DNA from: Pseudomonas putida
GTDB lineage: Bacteria > Pseudomonadota > Gammaproteobacteria > Pseudomonadales > Pseudomonadaceae
Direction: 5' to 3'
NCBI RefSeq assembly: GCF_003228315.1
Contig: NZ_CP029693.1
Coordinates: forward strand, 3,418,001 to 3,482,000
DNA: 64,000 nucleotides
Part shown: in pieces, positions 1-10,264 of the stretch
How positions within the stretch are numbered: position 1 is the first letter of the stretch
Layout: every line of letters begins with the position of its first letter
Translations under genes and position numbers: made by a program
Notes under the pieces: model-generated
Databases searched by the model: none
The model's input: only the letters and a program-made list of their open reading frames with translations
What the model was told of the DNA's origin: nothing

Positions 1-1
1 A

Positions 2-1786
2 CTGCGACTGGTGCTGGTCTGGGACGAGCACGGAGCGTTCGAGGGCGTGCTCGGGGTCGGCCGCGATGTCAGCCAGCAGCGCCGCGCCGAGAAAGACCTG
101 CGCATGGCCGCCACGGTTTTCGAGCACTCGACCTCGGCGATCCTGATCACCGACCCCGCCGGCTACATCGTCCAGGCCAACGAAGCCTTCAGTCGCGTCA
201 GCGGTTATGCGGTCGAACAGGTGCTCGACCAGTTGCCGAACATGCTGACCGTCGACGAGCAGCAGGAAGCCCATCTGCGCTATGTGCTCAAGCAACTGAA
301 CCAGAACAGCACCTGGGAAGGCGAAGTCTGGCTCAAGCGACGCAACGGCGAACATTACCCGGCGTGGGTCGGCATCACTGCCGTGCTGGATGACGAGGGC
401 GACCTGGCCAGCTACGTGTGCTTCTTCAGTGACATCAGCGAGCGCAAGGCCAGTGAGCAACGGATTCACCGCCTGGCCTATTACGATGCGCTGACGCACC
501 TGCCCAACCGCTCGCTGTTCCAGGATCGCCTGCACACCGCCCTGCAAGCGGCCGAACGGCAGAAGTCCTGGGTGGTGCTGATGTTCCTCGACCTCGACCG
601 TTTCAAGCCGATCAACGACTCCCTGGGCCATGCCGCCGGTGATCGCATGCTCAAGGAAATGGCCACCCGGCTGCTCGAGTGCGTCGACGATGACGACACC
701 GTTGCACGCATGGGTGGCGACGAGTTCACCTTGCTCCTGCAACCGCGGGCCAACCGCGAAATCGCCCTGAACCGGGCGATTCATGTGGCGGAACAGATTC
801 TCGCCGGGCTGGTGAAGCCGTTCGTGCTCGAAGGGCGCGAGTTCTTCGTCACGGCCAGTATCGGCATTGCGCTGAGCCCGCAGGACGGCAACGAACTCAG
901 CCAGTTGATGAAGAACGCCGACACCGCGATGTACCACGCCAAGGAGCGCGGCAAAAACAACTTCCAGTTCTATCAGACGGACATGAATGCCAGTGCCCTC
1001 GAACGCCTGGAACTGGAAAGCGATCTGCGCCATGCCCTGGAACAGAACGAGTTCACGCTGTTCTACCAGCCGCAATTCAGCGGCGATGGCAAACGTTTGA
1101 CCGGTGCCGAAGCCCTGTTGCGCTGGTGTCATCCGCGCCGCGGCATGGTACCGCCGGGAGATTTCATTCCGGTACTCGAAGAATTGGGCCTGGTGGTGGA
1201 TGTGGGCGACTGGGTCATCAGCCAGGCTTGTCGCCAGCTCAAGGCCTGGCATCAGGCCAAGGTGCCGGTGCCCAAAGTCTCGGTAAACATCTCGGCGCGA
1301 CAGTTCTCCGATGGCCAACTCGGTACGCGGATCGCCACCATCCTCAAGGACACCGGCCTGCCGCCGGCCTGCCTGGAGCTGGAACTGACCGAAAGTATCC
1401 TGATGCGCGAAGTCAGCGAGGCGATGCAAATTCTCGATGGCCTGAAAAACCTCGGCTTGAGCATTGCGGTCGACGACTTCGGCACCGGTTACTCATCGCT
1501 CAACTACCTCAAGCAGTTCCCGATCGACGTGTTGAAAATCGACCGCACCTTCGTCGACGGCCTGCCGTCGGGTGAGCAGGATGCGCAGATCGCCCGGGCA
1601 ATCATCGCCATGGCCCACAGCCTCAACCTGGCGGTGATCGCCGAGGGTGTGGAAACCCAGGAACAGCTCGACTTCCTCAGGGAACACGGTTGCGATGAAG
1701 TGCAGGGTTACCTGTTCGGGCGTCCGATGCCGGCGGACAGGTTCGAAGTGCAGTTCAGTAATGATGCGCTGTTCGTCCTCGACTGA
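2..1786 (+). CDS. morA: MorA-like PAS-GGDEF-EAL c-di-GMP signalling protein, C-terminal part (5' truncated by window edge)
   Basis: The open frame runs off the left edge. Numbering from the GTG at 11, the tail of one PAS/PAC domain is followed by a second PAS (about 31-145), a GGDEF domain with intact GGDEF at 235-239, and an EAL domain with EAL at 367-369 plus the DDFGTGYSS and KIDRTFV motifs. Both diguanylate cyclase and phosphodiesterase active sites therefore look complete. The RxxD inhibitory site expected just before GGDEF is absent (acidic DDDD there). In P. aeruginosa the multi-PAS membrane protein MorA (motility and biofilm control) sits directly upstream of a glyA gene, as here. The morA name rests on that synteny and architecture, because the sensory and membrane half is outside the window. 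Another PAS-GGDEF-EAL paralogue remains possible. Confidence 0.85.
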   Translation: MRLVLVWDEHGAFEGVLGVGRDVSQQRRAEKDLRMAATVFEHSTSAILITDPAGYIVQANEAFSRVSGYAVEQVLDQLPNMLTVDEQQEAHLRYVLKQLNQNSTWEGEVWLKRRNGEHYPAWVGITAVLDDEGDLASYVCFFSDISERKASEQRIHRLAYYDALTHLPNRSLFQDRLHTALQAAERQKSWVVLMFLDLDRFKPINDSLGHAAGDRMLKEMATRLLECVDDDDTVARMGGDEFTLLLQPRANREIALNRAIHVAEQILAGLVKPFVLEGREFFVTASIGIALSPQDGNELSQLMKNADTAMYHAKERGKNNFQFYQTDMNASALERLELESDLRHALEQNEFTLFYQPQFSGDGKRLTGAEALLRWCHPRRGMVPPGDFIPVLEELGLVVDVGDWVISQACRQLKAWHQAKVPVPKVSVNISARQFSDGQLGTRIATILKDTGLPPACLELELTESILMREVSEAMQILDGLKNLGLSIAVDDFGTGYSSLNYLKQFPIDVLKIDRTFVDGLPSGEQDAQIARAIIAMAHSLNLAVIAEGVETQEQLDFLREHGCDEVQGYLFGRPMPADRFEVQFSNDALFVLD

Positions 1787-1804
1787 AACTCAGCGCAAGC
1801 GCTG

Positions 1805-1880
1805 AAAAGATCGCAGCCTTCGGCATCTCCTACATTGGAATGCGTCCCTCTGTAGGAGCTGCCGCAGGCTGCGATCTTTT
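1805..1880. repeat. REP-like inverted repeat (GATCGCAGCC family)
   Basis: AAAAGATCGCAGCC at the left end pairs with GGCTGCGATCTTTT at the right end, with an inner pair CTCCTACA / TGTAGGAG. A sister copy lies at 24415-24488. It fills the morA-glyA gap and may act as a transcript-end hairpin. Confidence 0.85.
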
Positions 1881-1994
1881 GACCTTGAAGTCATGAAAAC
1901 CGCTTATCTGCGACATGACGTCCTTTCATATGCCTTCCAAAACCGGTTGGGGTAGAATGCCCCCCTTTTCCGCCCCCGATCCTTGAGGACCGCC

Positions 1995-3248
1995 ATGTTC
2001 AGCCGTGATTTGACTATTGCCAAGTACGACGCCGATCTCTTTGCCGCCATGGAGCAAGAAGCTCAGCGCCAGGAAGAGCACATTGAGCTGATCGCTTCGG
2101 AAAACTACACCAGCCCTGCGGTGATGGAAGCTCAAGGCTCGGTACTGACCAACAAGTACGCCGAAGGCTACCCGGGCAAGCGCTACTACGGTGGTTGCGA
2201 GTACGTCGACGTCGTTGAGCAACTGGCCATCGATCGTGCAAAAGAACTGTTCGGCGCCGATTACGCCAACGTTCAGCCACACGCCGGCTCCCAGGCCAAC
2301 GCTGCCGTTTACCTGGCCCTGCTGTCGGCCGGTGACACCATCCTGGGCATGAGCCTGGCCCACGGTGGTCACCTGACCCACGGTGCCAGCGTTTCGTCTT
2401 CGGGCAAGCTGTACAACGCCATCCAGTACGGCATCGACGCCAACGGCCTGATCGACTACGACGAAGTCGAGCGCCTGGCGGTCGAGCACAAGCCGAAAAT
2501 GATCGTGGCCGGTTTCTCTGCCTACTCGCAGATCCTGGACTTCCCGCGTTTCCGCGCCATCGCTGACAAGGTCGGTGCCTACCTGTTCGTCGACATGGCC
2601 CACGTAGCCGGTCTGGTCGCCGCTGGCGTGTACCCGAACCCGGTTCCATTCGCCGACGTCGTGACCACCACCACCCACAAGACCCTGCGCGGTCCACGTG
2701 GCGGTCTGATCCTGGCTCGTGCCAACGCCGAAATCGAGAAGAAGCTGAACTCCGCGGTATTCCCTGGCGCCCAGGGCGGCCCGCTGGAGCACGTGATCGC
2801 GGCCAAGGCGATCTGCTTCAAGGAAGCACTGCAGCCTGAGTTCAAGGCCTACCAGCAACAAGTGGTGAAAAACGCCCAGGCCATGGCCAGCGTGTTCATC
2901 GAGCGCGGTTTCGACGTGGTTTCCGGAGGTACTCAGAACCACCTGTTCCTGCTGTCGCTGATCAAGCAGGAAATCTCCGGTAAAGACGCTGACGCTGCTC
3001 TGGGCAAAGCGTTCATCACCGTGAACAAGAACTCCGTGCCAAACGACCCACGCTCCCCGTTCGTCACCTCCGGTCTGCGCTTCGGCACCCCGGCCGTGAC
3101 CACTCGTGGCTTCAAGGAAGCCGAGTGCAAGGAACTGGCTGGCTGGATCTGCGACATCCTGGCTGACCTGAACAACGAAGCGGTGATCGACGCCGTTCGT
3201 GAGAAAGTCAAAGCCATCTGCAAGAAGCTGCCGGTATACGGCGCCTGA
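1995..3248 (+). CDS. glyA: Serine hydroxymethyltransferase
   Basis: Cytosolic PLP enzyme interconverting serine plus tetrahydrofolate with glycine plus 5,10-methylene-tetrahydrofolate, the main supply of one-carbon units. The 417-residue protein has the normal family length. The PLP lysine is K229 inside [14 protein letters not shown], and the N-terminal [14 protein letters not shown] and the [10 protein letters not shown] segments are family signatures. The ATG at 1995 is chosen over an in-frame TTG at 1983 because GAGGA lies at a good distance upstream and the protein then begins [12 protein letters not shown] as in other pseudomonads. A strong hairpin terminator follows immediately. Pseudomonads often carry more than one glyA; which paralogue this is cannot be told here. 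Confidence 0.97.
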   Translation: MFSRDLTIAKYDADLFAAMEQEAQRQEEHIELIASENYTSPAVMEAQGSVLTNKYAEGYPGKRYYGGCEYVDVVEQLAIDRAKELFGADYANVQPHAGSQANAAVYLALLSAGDTILGMSLAHGGHLTHGASVSSSGKLYNAIQYGIDANGLIDYDEVERLAVEHKPKMIVAGFSAYSQILDFPRFRAIADKVGAYLFVDMAHVAGLVAAGVYPNPVPFADVVTTTTHKTLRGPRGGLILARANAEIEKKLNSAVFPGAQGGPLEHVIAAKAICFKEALQPEFKAYQQQVVKNAQAMASVFIERGFDVVSGGTQNHLFLLSLIKQEISGKDADAALGKAFITVNKNSVPNDPRSPFVTSGLRFGTPAVTTRGFKEAECKELAGWICDILADLNNEAVIDAVREKVKAICKKLPVYGA

Positions 3249-3263
3249 TAGCAGAAACGCTTT

Positions 3264-3296
3264 AAAAAAACCCGGCCAATCTGGCCGGGTTTTTTA
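3264..3296 (+). terminator. Rho-independent terminator of glyA
   Basis: CCCGGCC (3271-3277), loop AATCT, GGCCGGG (3283-3289), then a T-run. An A-run precedes the stem, so it could also work on the other strand. Confidence 0.9.
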
Positions 3297-3541
3297 TTGC
3301 TCGAAATTCAACTCGGCCAGTTATCACCTTTGAAAACAAAATCATTGAAACACCAGAACAACGTTAATTAATTTTCAGCCACACACCTGAATGTTAACTT
3401 CACAGAGCACCACATCAAAAGCATCAGCAAATGCTTATCTACATAATTAAACATGGACGCCTACCCTTGACCTCAACAACACACTTAAAAATATCAGCCT
3501 TTATATTTTATTAAATTGATAACTACAGCAAGGAAGCAGTT

Positions 3542-4111
3542 ATGAGCACTGATCGGCAAAAATCTTTTATAGCGACCATTGGCACTGAATTCGGTCTATT
3601 GCACTTCCTGGACGAGATGTACGGCGAGCGGGCGATCTCCAGGCCGACTCGCGCGAGCGGCGGGTCCTTTACAGGTCGCCCACAATCTCGCGACGACTCG
3701 CACCTATTGGGACTGCGAAAGGATGTCCCCACCAACCACAGGCCTCGCCTGACGCTTTACTTCAGGCATACCAACAGCGGTTACCAGCTCTACATCCGCA
3801 CCCCAGGCCCTTATTTTGGAATGTGCCTCAGTACCAATGACAATGGTTTAGTTGGAGCGTTCCCCTCAGATAAATCATCAGACACTTTCTATCTGATCAG
3901 AGAGAATGGCATCCCCATCAATCTTGAAAACCTGAACGACACTACACCTTGCATCTATTTGCAAAGCAGAAACGCTGGAGTGCTACACACATTTATAGCC
4001 CGAGGTTCTCCCTATACCTATATCGCCACTAAAGATGGGACGGCACTGGCTTTCAATCTAAACACCCTGGAAAGAAATGCCCCTTATCTCAATCACCCGA
4101 GCGAAGTCTGA
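3542..4111 (+). CDS. Hypothetical protein in an AT-rich island (possible beta-trefoil-like fold)
   Basis: 189 residues, not recognised. The start is well supported: AAGGA at 3530-3534 lies seven bases before the ATG. No signal peptide or membrane segment is visible. The C-terminal two thirds alternate short hydrophobic and aromatic strands with turns (YQLYIRTPGPYFGMCLS, then TPCIYLQSRNAGVLHTFIA, then SPYTYIATKDGTALAF), which suggests repeated beta-hairpins such as a beta-trefoil; that is inference only. Coding GC is clearly lower than its neighbours, and 3300-3541 upstream is markedly AT-rich, a pattern of acquired DNA. It stands alone between glyA and the convergent G3E GTPase gene. Confidence 0.75.
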   Translation: MSTDRQKSFIATIGTEFGLLHFLDEMYGERAISRPTRASGGSFTGRPQSRDDSHLLGLRKDVPTNHRPRLTLYFRHTNSGYQLYIRTPGPYFGMCLSTNDNGLVGAFPSDKSSDTFYLIRENGIPINLENLNDTTPCIYLQSRNAGVLHTFIARGSPYTYIATKDGTALAFNLNTLERNAPYLNHPSEV

Positions 4112-4203
4112 CGTAAAACTTGCGAATTGGCGGGCACTACGCATGCGTCTTGCCCGCATCTTTCAAATGCCACAAAAAGTTCATTATCAGGCTGCGAACC
4201 GGT

Positions 4204-5175
4204 TCAGTTCGCAGCCACTTTGGCAAACCCCTCGCGAATCTTTTCTTCCGGCAACTCATCGGCAATGAACACGATCACGCTTTCACGCGCTTCATCATCG
4301 GCCCATTCCGTATCCCAGTCGAATCCGTAAAGCTTCAGCACGCCCTGAAACACCATGCGACGTGGCTCGCCCAGGATGTTCAACACACCTTTGTAGCGAA
4401 GCAACTGCTTGCCATGATCCTCCAGCAGTTCGTTCATGAACTCGCTGAGCCTGTCGATATCCAGCGGCTTGTCAGTGCGCAGCACCAGGCTGGAAATGCG
4501 ATCAATGGAAGACGCCGTACTGACCGGGCGCAAACTCACGCCCCCGCCCAGATCGGCATTGAGATTGAAACCACGCACATCGAGCATTTCGGCCAGGTCG
4601 ATCCTGCCGTGGTCAACCACGCGAATGGGCGCGCGGCGGTTGATGCGGGTCAGGCGTTCGCTCAAGGCATTGAAGGTGGACTCGTCCACCAGGTCGCGTT
4701 TGCTCACCAGCAAGCGGTCGGCGAAACCGATCTGTGCCTGGGCGATGGTTTGGGTCAGGTGCTGCTCGGCATGCGCCGCATCCACCAGGGTGATGATGCC
4801 GTCGAGGATGTAACGCTCGCGAAGCTCTTCGTCGATGAAGAAGGTTTGCGCCACCGGTGCCGGATCGGCCAGCCCGGTGCATTCGATCACCAGACGGTCG
4901 AAGGCGATTTCTCCGCTGTCCAGACGCTCGAGCAGCAGGTACAGGGCCTTGGTCAGGTCGGTGTGAATGGTGCAGCAGACGCAGCCGTTGGATAGCGTCA
5001 TCACCTGTACCGGTTCTGCGCCCAACAACTCGGTGTCGATACCGGCGTCGCTGAATTCATTTTCGATCACCGCGATCTTCAGGCCGTGCTCGGCTTTGAG
5101 CAGGTGACGCAGCAGCGTGGTCTTGCCGGCGCCGAGGAAGCCGCTGAGGATCGTGACCGGGATGGGAGAGGACAA
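4204..5175 (-). CDS. yjiA: CobW/YjiA family G3E GTPase (metal chaperone-like)
   Basis: SIMIBI-class P-loop GTPase of about 323 residues. From the TTG at 5175 the Walker A GFLGAGKT is at residues 12-19, the metal-binding CxCC motif at 65-68 (GCVCC), and ECTGLADP is Walker B-like. A CobW C-terminal domain follows and ends near QLLRYKGVLN. Family members bind zinc or other transition metals and are thought to hand metal to client enzymes; the client here is unknown. An open frame extends to a GTG at 5214, but AGGAG lies seven bases before the TTG at 5175 and the shorter protein begins like its homologues, so the TTG start is preferred. The same strand upstream holds ybdD and cstA. Confidence 0.88.
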   Translation of the reverse strand: MSSPIPVTILSGFLGAGKTTLLRHLLKAEHGLKIAVIENEFSDAGIDTELLGAEPVQVMTLSNGCVCCTIHTDLTKALYLLLERLDSGEIAFDRLVIECTGLADPAPVAQTFFIDEELRERYILDGIITLVDAAHAEQHLTQTIAQAQIGFADRLLVSKRDLVDESTFNALSERLTRINRRAPIRVVDHGRIDLAEMLDVRGFNLNADLGGGVSLRPVSTASSIDRISSLVLRTDKPLDIDRLSEFMNELLEDHGKQLLRYKGVLNILGEPRRMVFQGVLKLYGFDWDTEWADDEARESVIVFIADELPEEKIREGFAKVAAN

Positions 5176-5221
5176 AAGCAGATCTCCTGGTAGCAGAAAA
5201 TTAGGAAACAACACTAAACAA

Positions 5222-5313
5222 CTGTGGGAGCGAGCCTGCTCGCGAAGAGGTCGTATCAGTCGACATTAATGTTGAATGACACAACGCTTTCGCGAGCAAG
5301 CTCGCTCCCACAG
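5222..5313. repeat. REP doublet (REPIN)
   Basis: CTGTGGGAGCGAGCCTGCTCGCGA at the left is mirrored by CGCGAGCAAGCTCGCTCCCACAG at the right, around a non-palindromic spacer. Confidence 0.9.
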
Positions 5314-5345
5314 GCTTCGCTTTACATCATGACCTGTCTAACAGA

Positions 5346-5543
5346 TCAACAGCACTTCGGCCCACCCTTGCCACCGTAACGGGCTTCCTGACGTTCCCGG
5401 AAGAACGCTTCGTAGCTCATCACCGGTTTGTCCGGGTGCTTGTTTTGCATGTGCTCGACGTAGTTGTCGTAGTCGGGCATGCCGACCATCAGGCGCGCGG
5501 CCTGACCGAGGTATTTTCCGAGGCGACTCAAGTCATTGAACAT
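5346..5543 (-). CDS. ybdD: YbdD/YjiX family small protein
   Basis: 65-residue cytosolic protein of the DUF466 (YbdD/YjiX) family, recognised from its length, the [14 protein letters not shown] segment and the C-terminal GGKGGPKCC. It is encoded directly behind cstA, the usual arrangement in enterobacteria and pseudomonads. It is often assumed to help the CstA/BtsT transporter, but its biochemical role is not established. The ATG at 5543 has GGAG six bases upstream and begins 15 bases after the cstA stop; an in-frame start at 5561 would overlap cstA and is less likely. Confidence 0.88.
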   Translation of the reverse strand: MFNDLSRLGKYLGQAARLMVGMPDYDNYVEHMQNKHPDKPVMSYEAFFRERQEARYGGKGGPKCC

Positions 5544-5557
5544 GCTGCACTCCTCGA

Positions 5558-7624
5558 TCACGCATCCGGCAGCGCCTGGAAGGGCGATTCTTTATCCGTA
5601 CGTTCTTTTTTACCCCAGGAGGCAATGCCGACCTTGAGCGCATAGAACAGGATGCTGAACACCACGAACAGGAACAGCGCGGTCAGCGTAGCGTTGGTGT
5701 AGGCGTTGAAAATCACATGCTGCATCTGCGTGATGTCCTTGGCCGGGGCGAGGATCTGGCCATTGGCCAGGGCGTCGCTGTATTTCTTCGCCAGCGACAG
5801 GAAGCCGATCGCCGGATTAGGGTCGAACAGCTTGATGAAGCCAGCGGTGGTGGTGCAGATCAGCAGCCATACCGCTGGCAGCAAGGTCACCCAGATGTAG
5901 CGCTGGCGCTTCATCTTGATCAGGACCACGGTGCCGAGCATCAGCGCGATACCGGCCAGCATCTGGTTCGAGATGCCGAACAGCGGCCACAGGGTGTTGA
6001 TGCCACCCAGTGGATCGATCACGCCTTGATACAGCAGCCATCCCCACATGGCCACGCAACCCGCGGTGGCGATCAGGTTGGCGGTCCAGGATTCGGTACG
6101 TTGCAGCGCCGGTACGAAGGAACCGAGCAGATCCTGCAGCATGAAACGCCCGGCACGGGTACCGGCATCCACTGCCGTCAGGATGAACAGGGCTTCGAAC
6201 AGGATCGCGAAGTGGTACCAGAAGGCCATGGTGTTTTCACCTGGCAGCACACTGTGCAGGATTTGCGCGATCCCCACCGCCAGGGTCGGTGCACCGCCGG
6301 CACGGGCCAGGATGGTGGTTTCACCGATGTCGTGGGCCACGGCTTGCAGCGCGTCGGGAGTGATTGCGAAGCCCCAGTTGCTGACCGCCGTCGCCACCGC
6401 CACCACATCACCGCCGACCACGGCCGCCGGGCTGTTCATGGCGAAGTACACGCCAGGCTCGATCACCGAAGCGGCAACCATGGCCATGATCGCCACTAAG
6501 GACTCCATCAGCATGCCGCCGTAACCGATGTAACGGGCGTTCACCTCGTTATCGAGCAGTTTTGGCGTGGTGCCGGAAGAGATCAGTGCGTGGAACCCGG
6601 ACACCGCGCCACAGGCGATGGTGATGAACAGGAACGGGAACAGACCGCCCTTCCACACCGGGCCGGTGCCGTCGATGAACTGGGTCAGGGCCGGCATTTT
6701 CAGCTCGGGCATGGTGATCAGGATGCCGATCGCCAAACCGACGATGGTGCCGATTTTCAGGAAGGTCGACAGGTAGTCACGGGGCGCCAGGATCAGCCAC
6801 ACCGGCAACGAGGCGGCCACGAAACCGTAACCGATCAGCATCCAGGTGATCTGCACGCCGGTGAAGGTGAAGGCCTTGGCCCATACCGGGTCGGCGGCAA
6901 TCTGCCCGCCCAGCCAGATTGACCCCAGCAGCAGCAACACGCCGATCACCGAGATCTCACCGATGCGACCCGGGCGGATGTAGCGCATGTAGATGCCCAT
7001 GAACATCGCGATCGGGATGGTCGCCATCACCGTGAAGATCCCCCACGGGCTTTCCGCGAGCGCTTTCACGACGATCAGCGCCAGCACCGCGAGGATGATG
7101 ATCATGATCAGGAAACAGCCGAACAGAGCGATGGTGCCGGGGATGCGGCCCATTTCTTCACGGACCATGTCGCCCAGGGAACGACCGTTGCGGCGGGTGG
7201 ACATGAACAGGACCATGAAGTCCTGCACCGCACCGGCCAGCACCACGCCGGCGATCAGCCACAACGTGCCGGGCAGATAGCCCATCTGCGCCGCCAGCAC
7301 CGGGCCGACCAGAGGCCCCGCGCCGGCGATGGCCGCGAAGTGGTGACCGAAGAGGATGTGTTTGTTGGTAGGAACGTAGTCCAGACCGTCATTGTTGAGC
7401 ACGGCGGGGGTGGCCCGTCGCGGGTCGAGTTGCATCACGTTGTTTGCGATGAACAGACTGTAGTAGCGATACGCAACCAGATAGATGGCCACGGCAGCGA
7501 CCACAATCCACAAGGCGTTGATCGCCTCACCTCGGCGCAGTGCCACTACCCCAAGGGCGCAGGCTCCCAGGATTGCCAGCACCAGCCAGGGTAAGTGGCG
7601 TAGCGGGCTATTATTATTTTTCAT
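5558..7624 (-). CDS. cstA: CstA family pyruvate/peptide transporter (carbon starvation protein A)
   Basis: Polytopic inner-membrane protein of 688 residues with roughly 16-18 hydrophobic segments, the normal size for CstA/BtsT. The [27 protein letters not shown] stretch near residue 95 and the later [10 protein letters not shown] and [14 protein letters not shown] segments are typical. In E. coli the homologues import pyruvate (BtsT, CstA) and are linked to peptide use during starvation. The gene is co-oriented with ybdD 14 bases downstream and probably with the G3E GTPase gene. It is equivalent in position to PA4606 of P. aeruginosa, which lies between the same PilZ/radA and glyA neighbours. 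Substrate is not decidable from sequence. Confidence 0.93.
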   Translation of the reverse strand: MKNNNSPLRHLPWLVLAILGACALGVVALRRGEAINALWIVVAAVAIYLVAYRYYSLFIANNVMQLDPRRATPAVLNNDGLDYVPTNKHILFGHHFAAIAGAGPLVGPVLAAQMGYLPGTLWLIAGVVLAGAVQDFMVLFMSTRRNGRSLGDMVREEMGRIPGTIALFGCFLIMIIILAVLALIVVKALAESPWGIFTVMATIPIAMFMGIYMRYIRPGRIGEISVIGVLLLLGSIWLGGQIAADPVWAKAFTFTGVQITWMLIGYGFVAASLPVWLILAPRDYLSTFLKIGTIVGLAIGILITMPELKMPALTQFIDGTGPVWKGGLFPFLFITIACGAVSGFHALISSGTTPKLLDNEVNARYIGYGGMLMESLVAIMAMVAASVIEPGVYFAMNSPAAVVGGDVVAVATAVSNWGFAITPDALQAVAHDIGETTILARAGGAPTLAVGIAQILHSVLPGENTMAFWYHFAILFEALFILTAVDAGTRAGRFMLQDLLGSFVPALQRTESWTANLIATAGCVAMWGWLLYQGVIDPLGGINTLWPLFGISNQMLAGIALMLGTVVLIKMKRQRYIWVTLLPAVWLLICTTTAGFIKLFDPNPAIGFLSLAKKYSDALANGQILAPAKDITQMQHVIFNAYTNATLTALFLFVVFSILFYALKVGIASWGKKERTDKESPFQALPDA

Positions 7625-7782
7625 TTTATTATTCCAGCCAGAGTGGACAGAAAGACAACCACTCCGAGTTTAGCTCTCCTGACGGCAAAGGCCATACCCC
7701 AACGTTGGTCTAGAGCCCTGCCCTGGCTGGCAGGTTCTAACAAGGCGGGTCTATAGTCAGCGAACATCTAGAGGATTGCGCC

Positions 7783-8151
7783 ATGAGCGAGCACCCTGCC
7801 GATCGCCGCCGCTTCAAACGTATTGCGTTCGATGCCAGAACCGAGCTGAGCCAGGGGGAATTCGTCTGGCCGGTGAAACTGATCGATCTGTCACTCAAGG
7901 GATTGCTGATCCAGCGACCTGAACCGTGGCTGGGCGACCCGCAGCAGGATTTTTTCGTCGACATTCACCTGAGCGAAGACGTCGACATCGAAATGGACGT
8001 GCAATTGACCCACGAAGACCAGGATCAGCTGGGCTTTGTCTGCCACCACATCAGTCTGGAATCCATCGAACGTCTGCGGCGATTGATTGAGCTCAACCTG
8101 GGAGACCAGCAGGAGCTTGAGCGGGAGTTGGGCGCTCTGATCGAAATCTGA
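7783..8151 (+). CDS. mapZ: MapZ-like PilZ domain c-di-GMP effector
   Basis: 122-residue single-domain PilZ protein. The c-di-GMP-binding signatures are both present: RxxxR at R9-R13 (RRRFKR region) and DxSxxG at D35-G40 (DLSLKG). The sequence and position beside radA match PA4608 (MapZ) of P. aeruginosa, which binds c-di-GMP and then inhibits the chemotaxis methyltransferase CheR1, altering flagellar switching. The conserved tail RLRRLIELNLGD..ELEREL supports that match. It is divergent from cstA. With the MorA-like gene 6 kb upstream, c-di-GMP metabolism and an effector lie close together. A generic PilZ function is certain; CheR targeting is inferred from orthology. Confidence 0.9.
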   Translation: MSEHPADRRRFKRIAFDARTELSQGEFVWPVKLIDLSLKGLLIQRPEPWLGDPQQDFFVDIHLSEDVDIEMDVQLTHEDQDQLGFVCHHISLESIERLRRLIELNLGDQQELERELGALIEI

Positions 8152-8169
8152 CGGGCATACCTCTACCAA

Positions 8170-8258
8170 TGTGGGAGCGAGCCTGCTCGCGAAGAGGGCA
8201 TCACATTCAACATTGATGTTGTTTGTAACACCGACTTCGCGAGCAGGCTCGCTCCCAC
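8170..8258. repeat. REP doublet (REPIN)
   Basis: TGTGGGAGCGAGCCTGCTCGCGA mirrored by CGCGAGCAGGCTCGCTCCCAC. It sits between the convergent mapZ-like gene and radA. Confidence 0.9.
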
Positions 8259-8281
8259 TGGGGCGGCCCCTAACCGTAATT

Positions 8282-9649
8282 TCACTCAAATAGTGCGTCG
8301 AGGGCCTGTTCAAGGCGTGTAACGGCAATGATCTGCAACCCCGGCGGCGCCTCTTTCGGTGCGTTGCCCTTGGGTACGATGGCACGCTTGAATCCGTGCT
8401 TGGCCGCCTCTTTCAGCCGCTCCTGACCACTTGGCACAGGGCGCACCTCGCCGGACAAACCGACTTCACCAAACACCAGCAGGTCATGGGGCAGCGGCCG
8501 GTTGCGCAGACTGGACATCACTGCCGCCATCAACGCCAGGTCGGAAGCCGTTTCCAACACTTTCACGCCACCCACCACGTTGAGAAACACATCCTGGTCA
8601 TGGGTCGGAATTCCGCCATGACGGTGCAGCACCGCCAGCAACATCGCCAGGCGGTTCTGATCCAGGCCCAGCGTGACCCGACGCGGGTTGGCCAGGTGGC
8701 TGTCATCGACCAGTGCCTGGACTTCCACCAGCATCGGCCGCGTGCCCTCCCACGTTGCCATGACCACACTGCCCGGTACTTCTTCCTGGGCACGTGTCAG
8801 AAAAATCGCAGACGGATTTGAGACTTCCTTCAGGCCCTTGTCCGTCATGCCGAACACGCCCAGTTCGTTAACCGCACCGAAACGGTTTTTCACCGCCCGC
8901 AACAAGCGCAGGCGCCCATCCGACTCACCTTCGAAGTACAGCACCGTATCAACCATGTGCTCCAGCACACGGGGACCGGCCAGCGCGCCTTCCTTGGTTA
9001 CGTGACCAACGAGGAAAATCGCCGTGCCGCTCTGCTTGGCATAGCGCACCAGCAACGCCGCGCTCTCGCGTACCTGGGATACACCGCCCGGCGCCGATTG
9101 CAATTGTTCGGTGAAAATCGTCTGGATCGAATCGATCACCATGACCTTGGGCTTTTCCTGGCGGGCCGTGGCGATGATGGACTCGATGCAGGTTTCAGTC
9201 ATGACCCGCAATTGATCCTGCGGCAAGCCCAGCCGTCGTGCACGCATGGCCACTTGCTGCTGGGACTCTTCGCCGGTGACATACAGTGCCGGCATGCTTT
9301 TGGCCAGGTTGCACAAGGTCTGCAGCAGGATGGTCGATTTACCGATACCCGGGTCGCCGCCAATCAGCACGACCGAACCGTCGACCAGACCGCCTCCCAG
9401 CACCCGATCCAGTTCGCTGGATACGGTGGAGAAGCGCGGAATTTCTTCGACACTGACTTCGGCCAGAGTCTTGATCTGCGCCTGCTGGCCAGCCCAACCT
9501 GTGCGCCCGCTGGGCGCCGCAGCCCCACCGCTTTCCACCATGGTTTCGGTCAGCGTGTTCCAGGCGCCGCATTCGCTGCATTGGCCGGCCCACTTCGGGA
9601 AGGTTGAGCCGCACTCCGTGCAGCCGTACATACGTTTGGCCTTGGCCAT
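8282..9649 (-). CDS. radA: DNA repair protein RadA
   Basis: 455-residue RecA-like ATPase that promotes branch migration and processing of recombination intermediates. Visible features in order: an N-terminal C4 zinc finger (C10, C13, C24, C27), Walker A GGDPGIGKST at 97-106, the family KNRFG motif in RAVKNRFG, and a C-terminal Lon-protease-like P domain ending FKRAIVPKGN. The open frame extends 25 codons further upstream, but the ATG at 9649 (MAKAKRMYGCTECG) is the usual start. Convergent with the mapZ-like gene, as in P. aeruginosa. Confidence 0.96.
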   Translation of the reverse strand: MAKAKRMYGCTECGSTFPKWAGQCSECGAWNTLTETMVESGGAAAPSGRTGWAGQQAQIKTLAEVSVEEIPRFSTVSSELDRVLGGGLVDGSVVLIGGDPGIGKSTILLQTLCNLAKSMPALYVTGEESQQQVAMRARRLGLPQDQLRVMTETCIESIIATARQEKPKVMVIDSIQTIFTEQLQSAPGGVSQVRESAALLVRYAKQSGTAIFLVGHVTKEGALAGPRVLEHMVDTVLYFEGESDGRLRLLRAVKNRFGAVNELGVFGMTDKGLKEVSNPSAIFLTRAQEEVPGSVVMATWEGTRPMLVEVQALVDDSHLANPRRVTLGLDQNRLAMLLAVLHRHGGIPTHDQDVFLNVVGGVKVLETASDLALMAAVMSSLRNRPLPHDLLVFGEVGLSGEVRPVPSGQERLKEAAKHGFKRAIVPKGNAPKEAPPGLQIIAVTRLEQALDALFE

Positions 9650-10264
9650 CTGAACCCCCGGCAAAAACCGCGATGATAGCTCAGGCGAGCGAGATGAGCC
9701 CGCGCGGTTATCCGTCATCCTCATATAGACGGAAAATCATCTCGGAAACGAGCAAGGAGTGAAAACGAACAAGGCGCAGTTAAATAGAACGCTTCGCAAT
9801 TTCAAATGGAGCCATCTTATACAAGCAACTTCACACGACCTCGCCTTAAACACTAAACAGCTTCGATAAAACTTGTACAACCCCTTCAAGTTAAAACTCC
9901 GACCGTATAACTCCATTTTTAAACTACCAACAAACAGACAGCCCATTAACCCACACAAAAAGTAAACCTATTGTTTTAGTTTAGAGTATTCACTTCGGAG
10001 ACCATAAAAAACCATGACAACAGTATCAAGCACCAGATTTCTATTGAATCGCCCTTAACCGCCTAATAAAAGCTTAATTAAAAATCCCGATATCGGGTCT
10101 GCCAGGTTTTTACACAAAGAGCGATAGCCTTCGCTTCGGAATTAAACTTTCCAGCGTCCCTCCGGTCGACTGCAGGCAAGCGCTTCAGGCAGCCGCTCAA
10201 GCAGGATGTGCCCTGCTGATTTACACTGCCTTCACCAACCTCATCTGTAACAAGGAAATAACCT
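9650..10264. other. AT-rich intergenic region without a convincing gene
   Basis: About 615 bases between the divergent radA and mscL. Roughly 9740-10080 is strongly AT-rich with no credible coding sequence on either strand; a 73-codon frame on the minus strand lacks a ribosome site and has unusual composition. A perfect 12-bp palindrome CCCGATATCGGG lies at 10086-10097, and on the minus strand it is followed by a short T-run. The radA and mscL promoters must lie here. The composition suggests a remnant or silenced DNA, but nothing recognisable remains. Confidence 0.6.

Noticed and set aside
1926..2942. 338-codon minus-strand frame across glyA
   Set aside because: Exact antisense shadow of glyA; composition is that of reversed GC-rich codons and it has no ribosome site.
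9737..9958. 73-codon minus-strand frame in the radA-mscL gap
   Set aside because: No ribosome site, Cys/Phe-rich sequence unlike Pseudomonas proteins, AT-rich DNA; treated as noncoding.
10086..10097. Palindrome CCCGATATCGGG as a terminator or operator
   Set aside because: No gene ends here and the distance to mscL is 167 bases; recorded only as part of the gap description.
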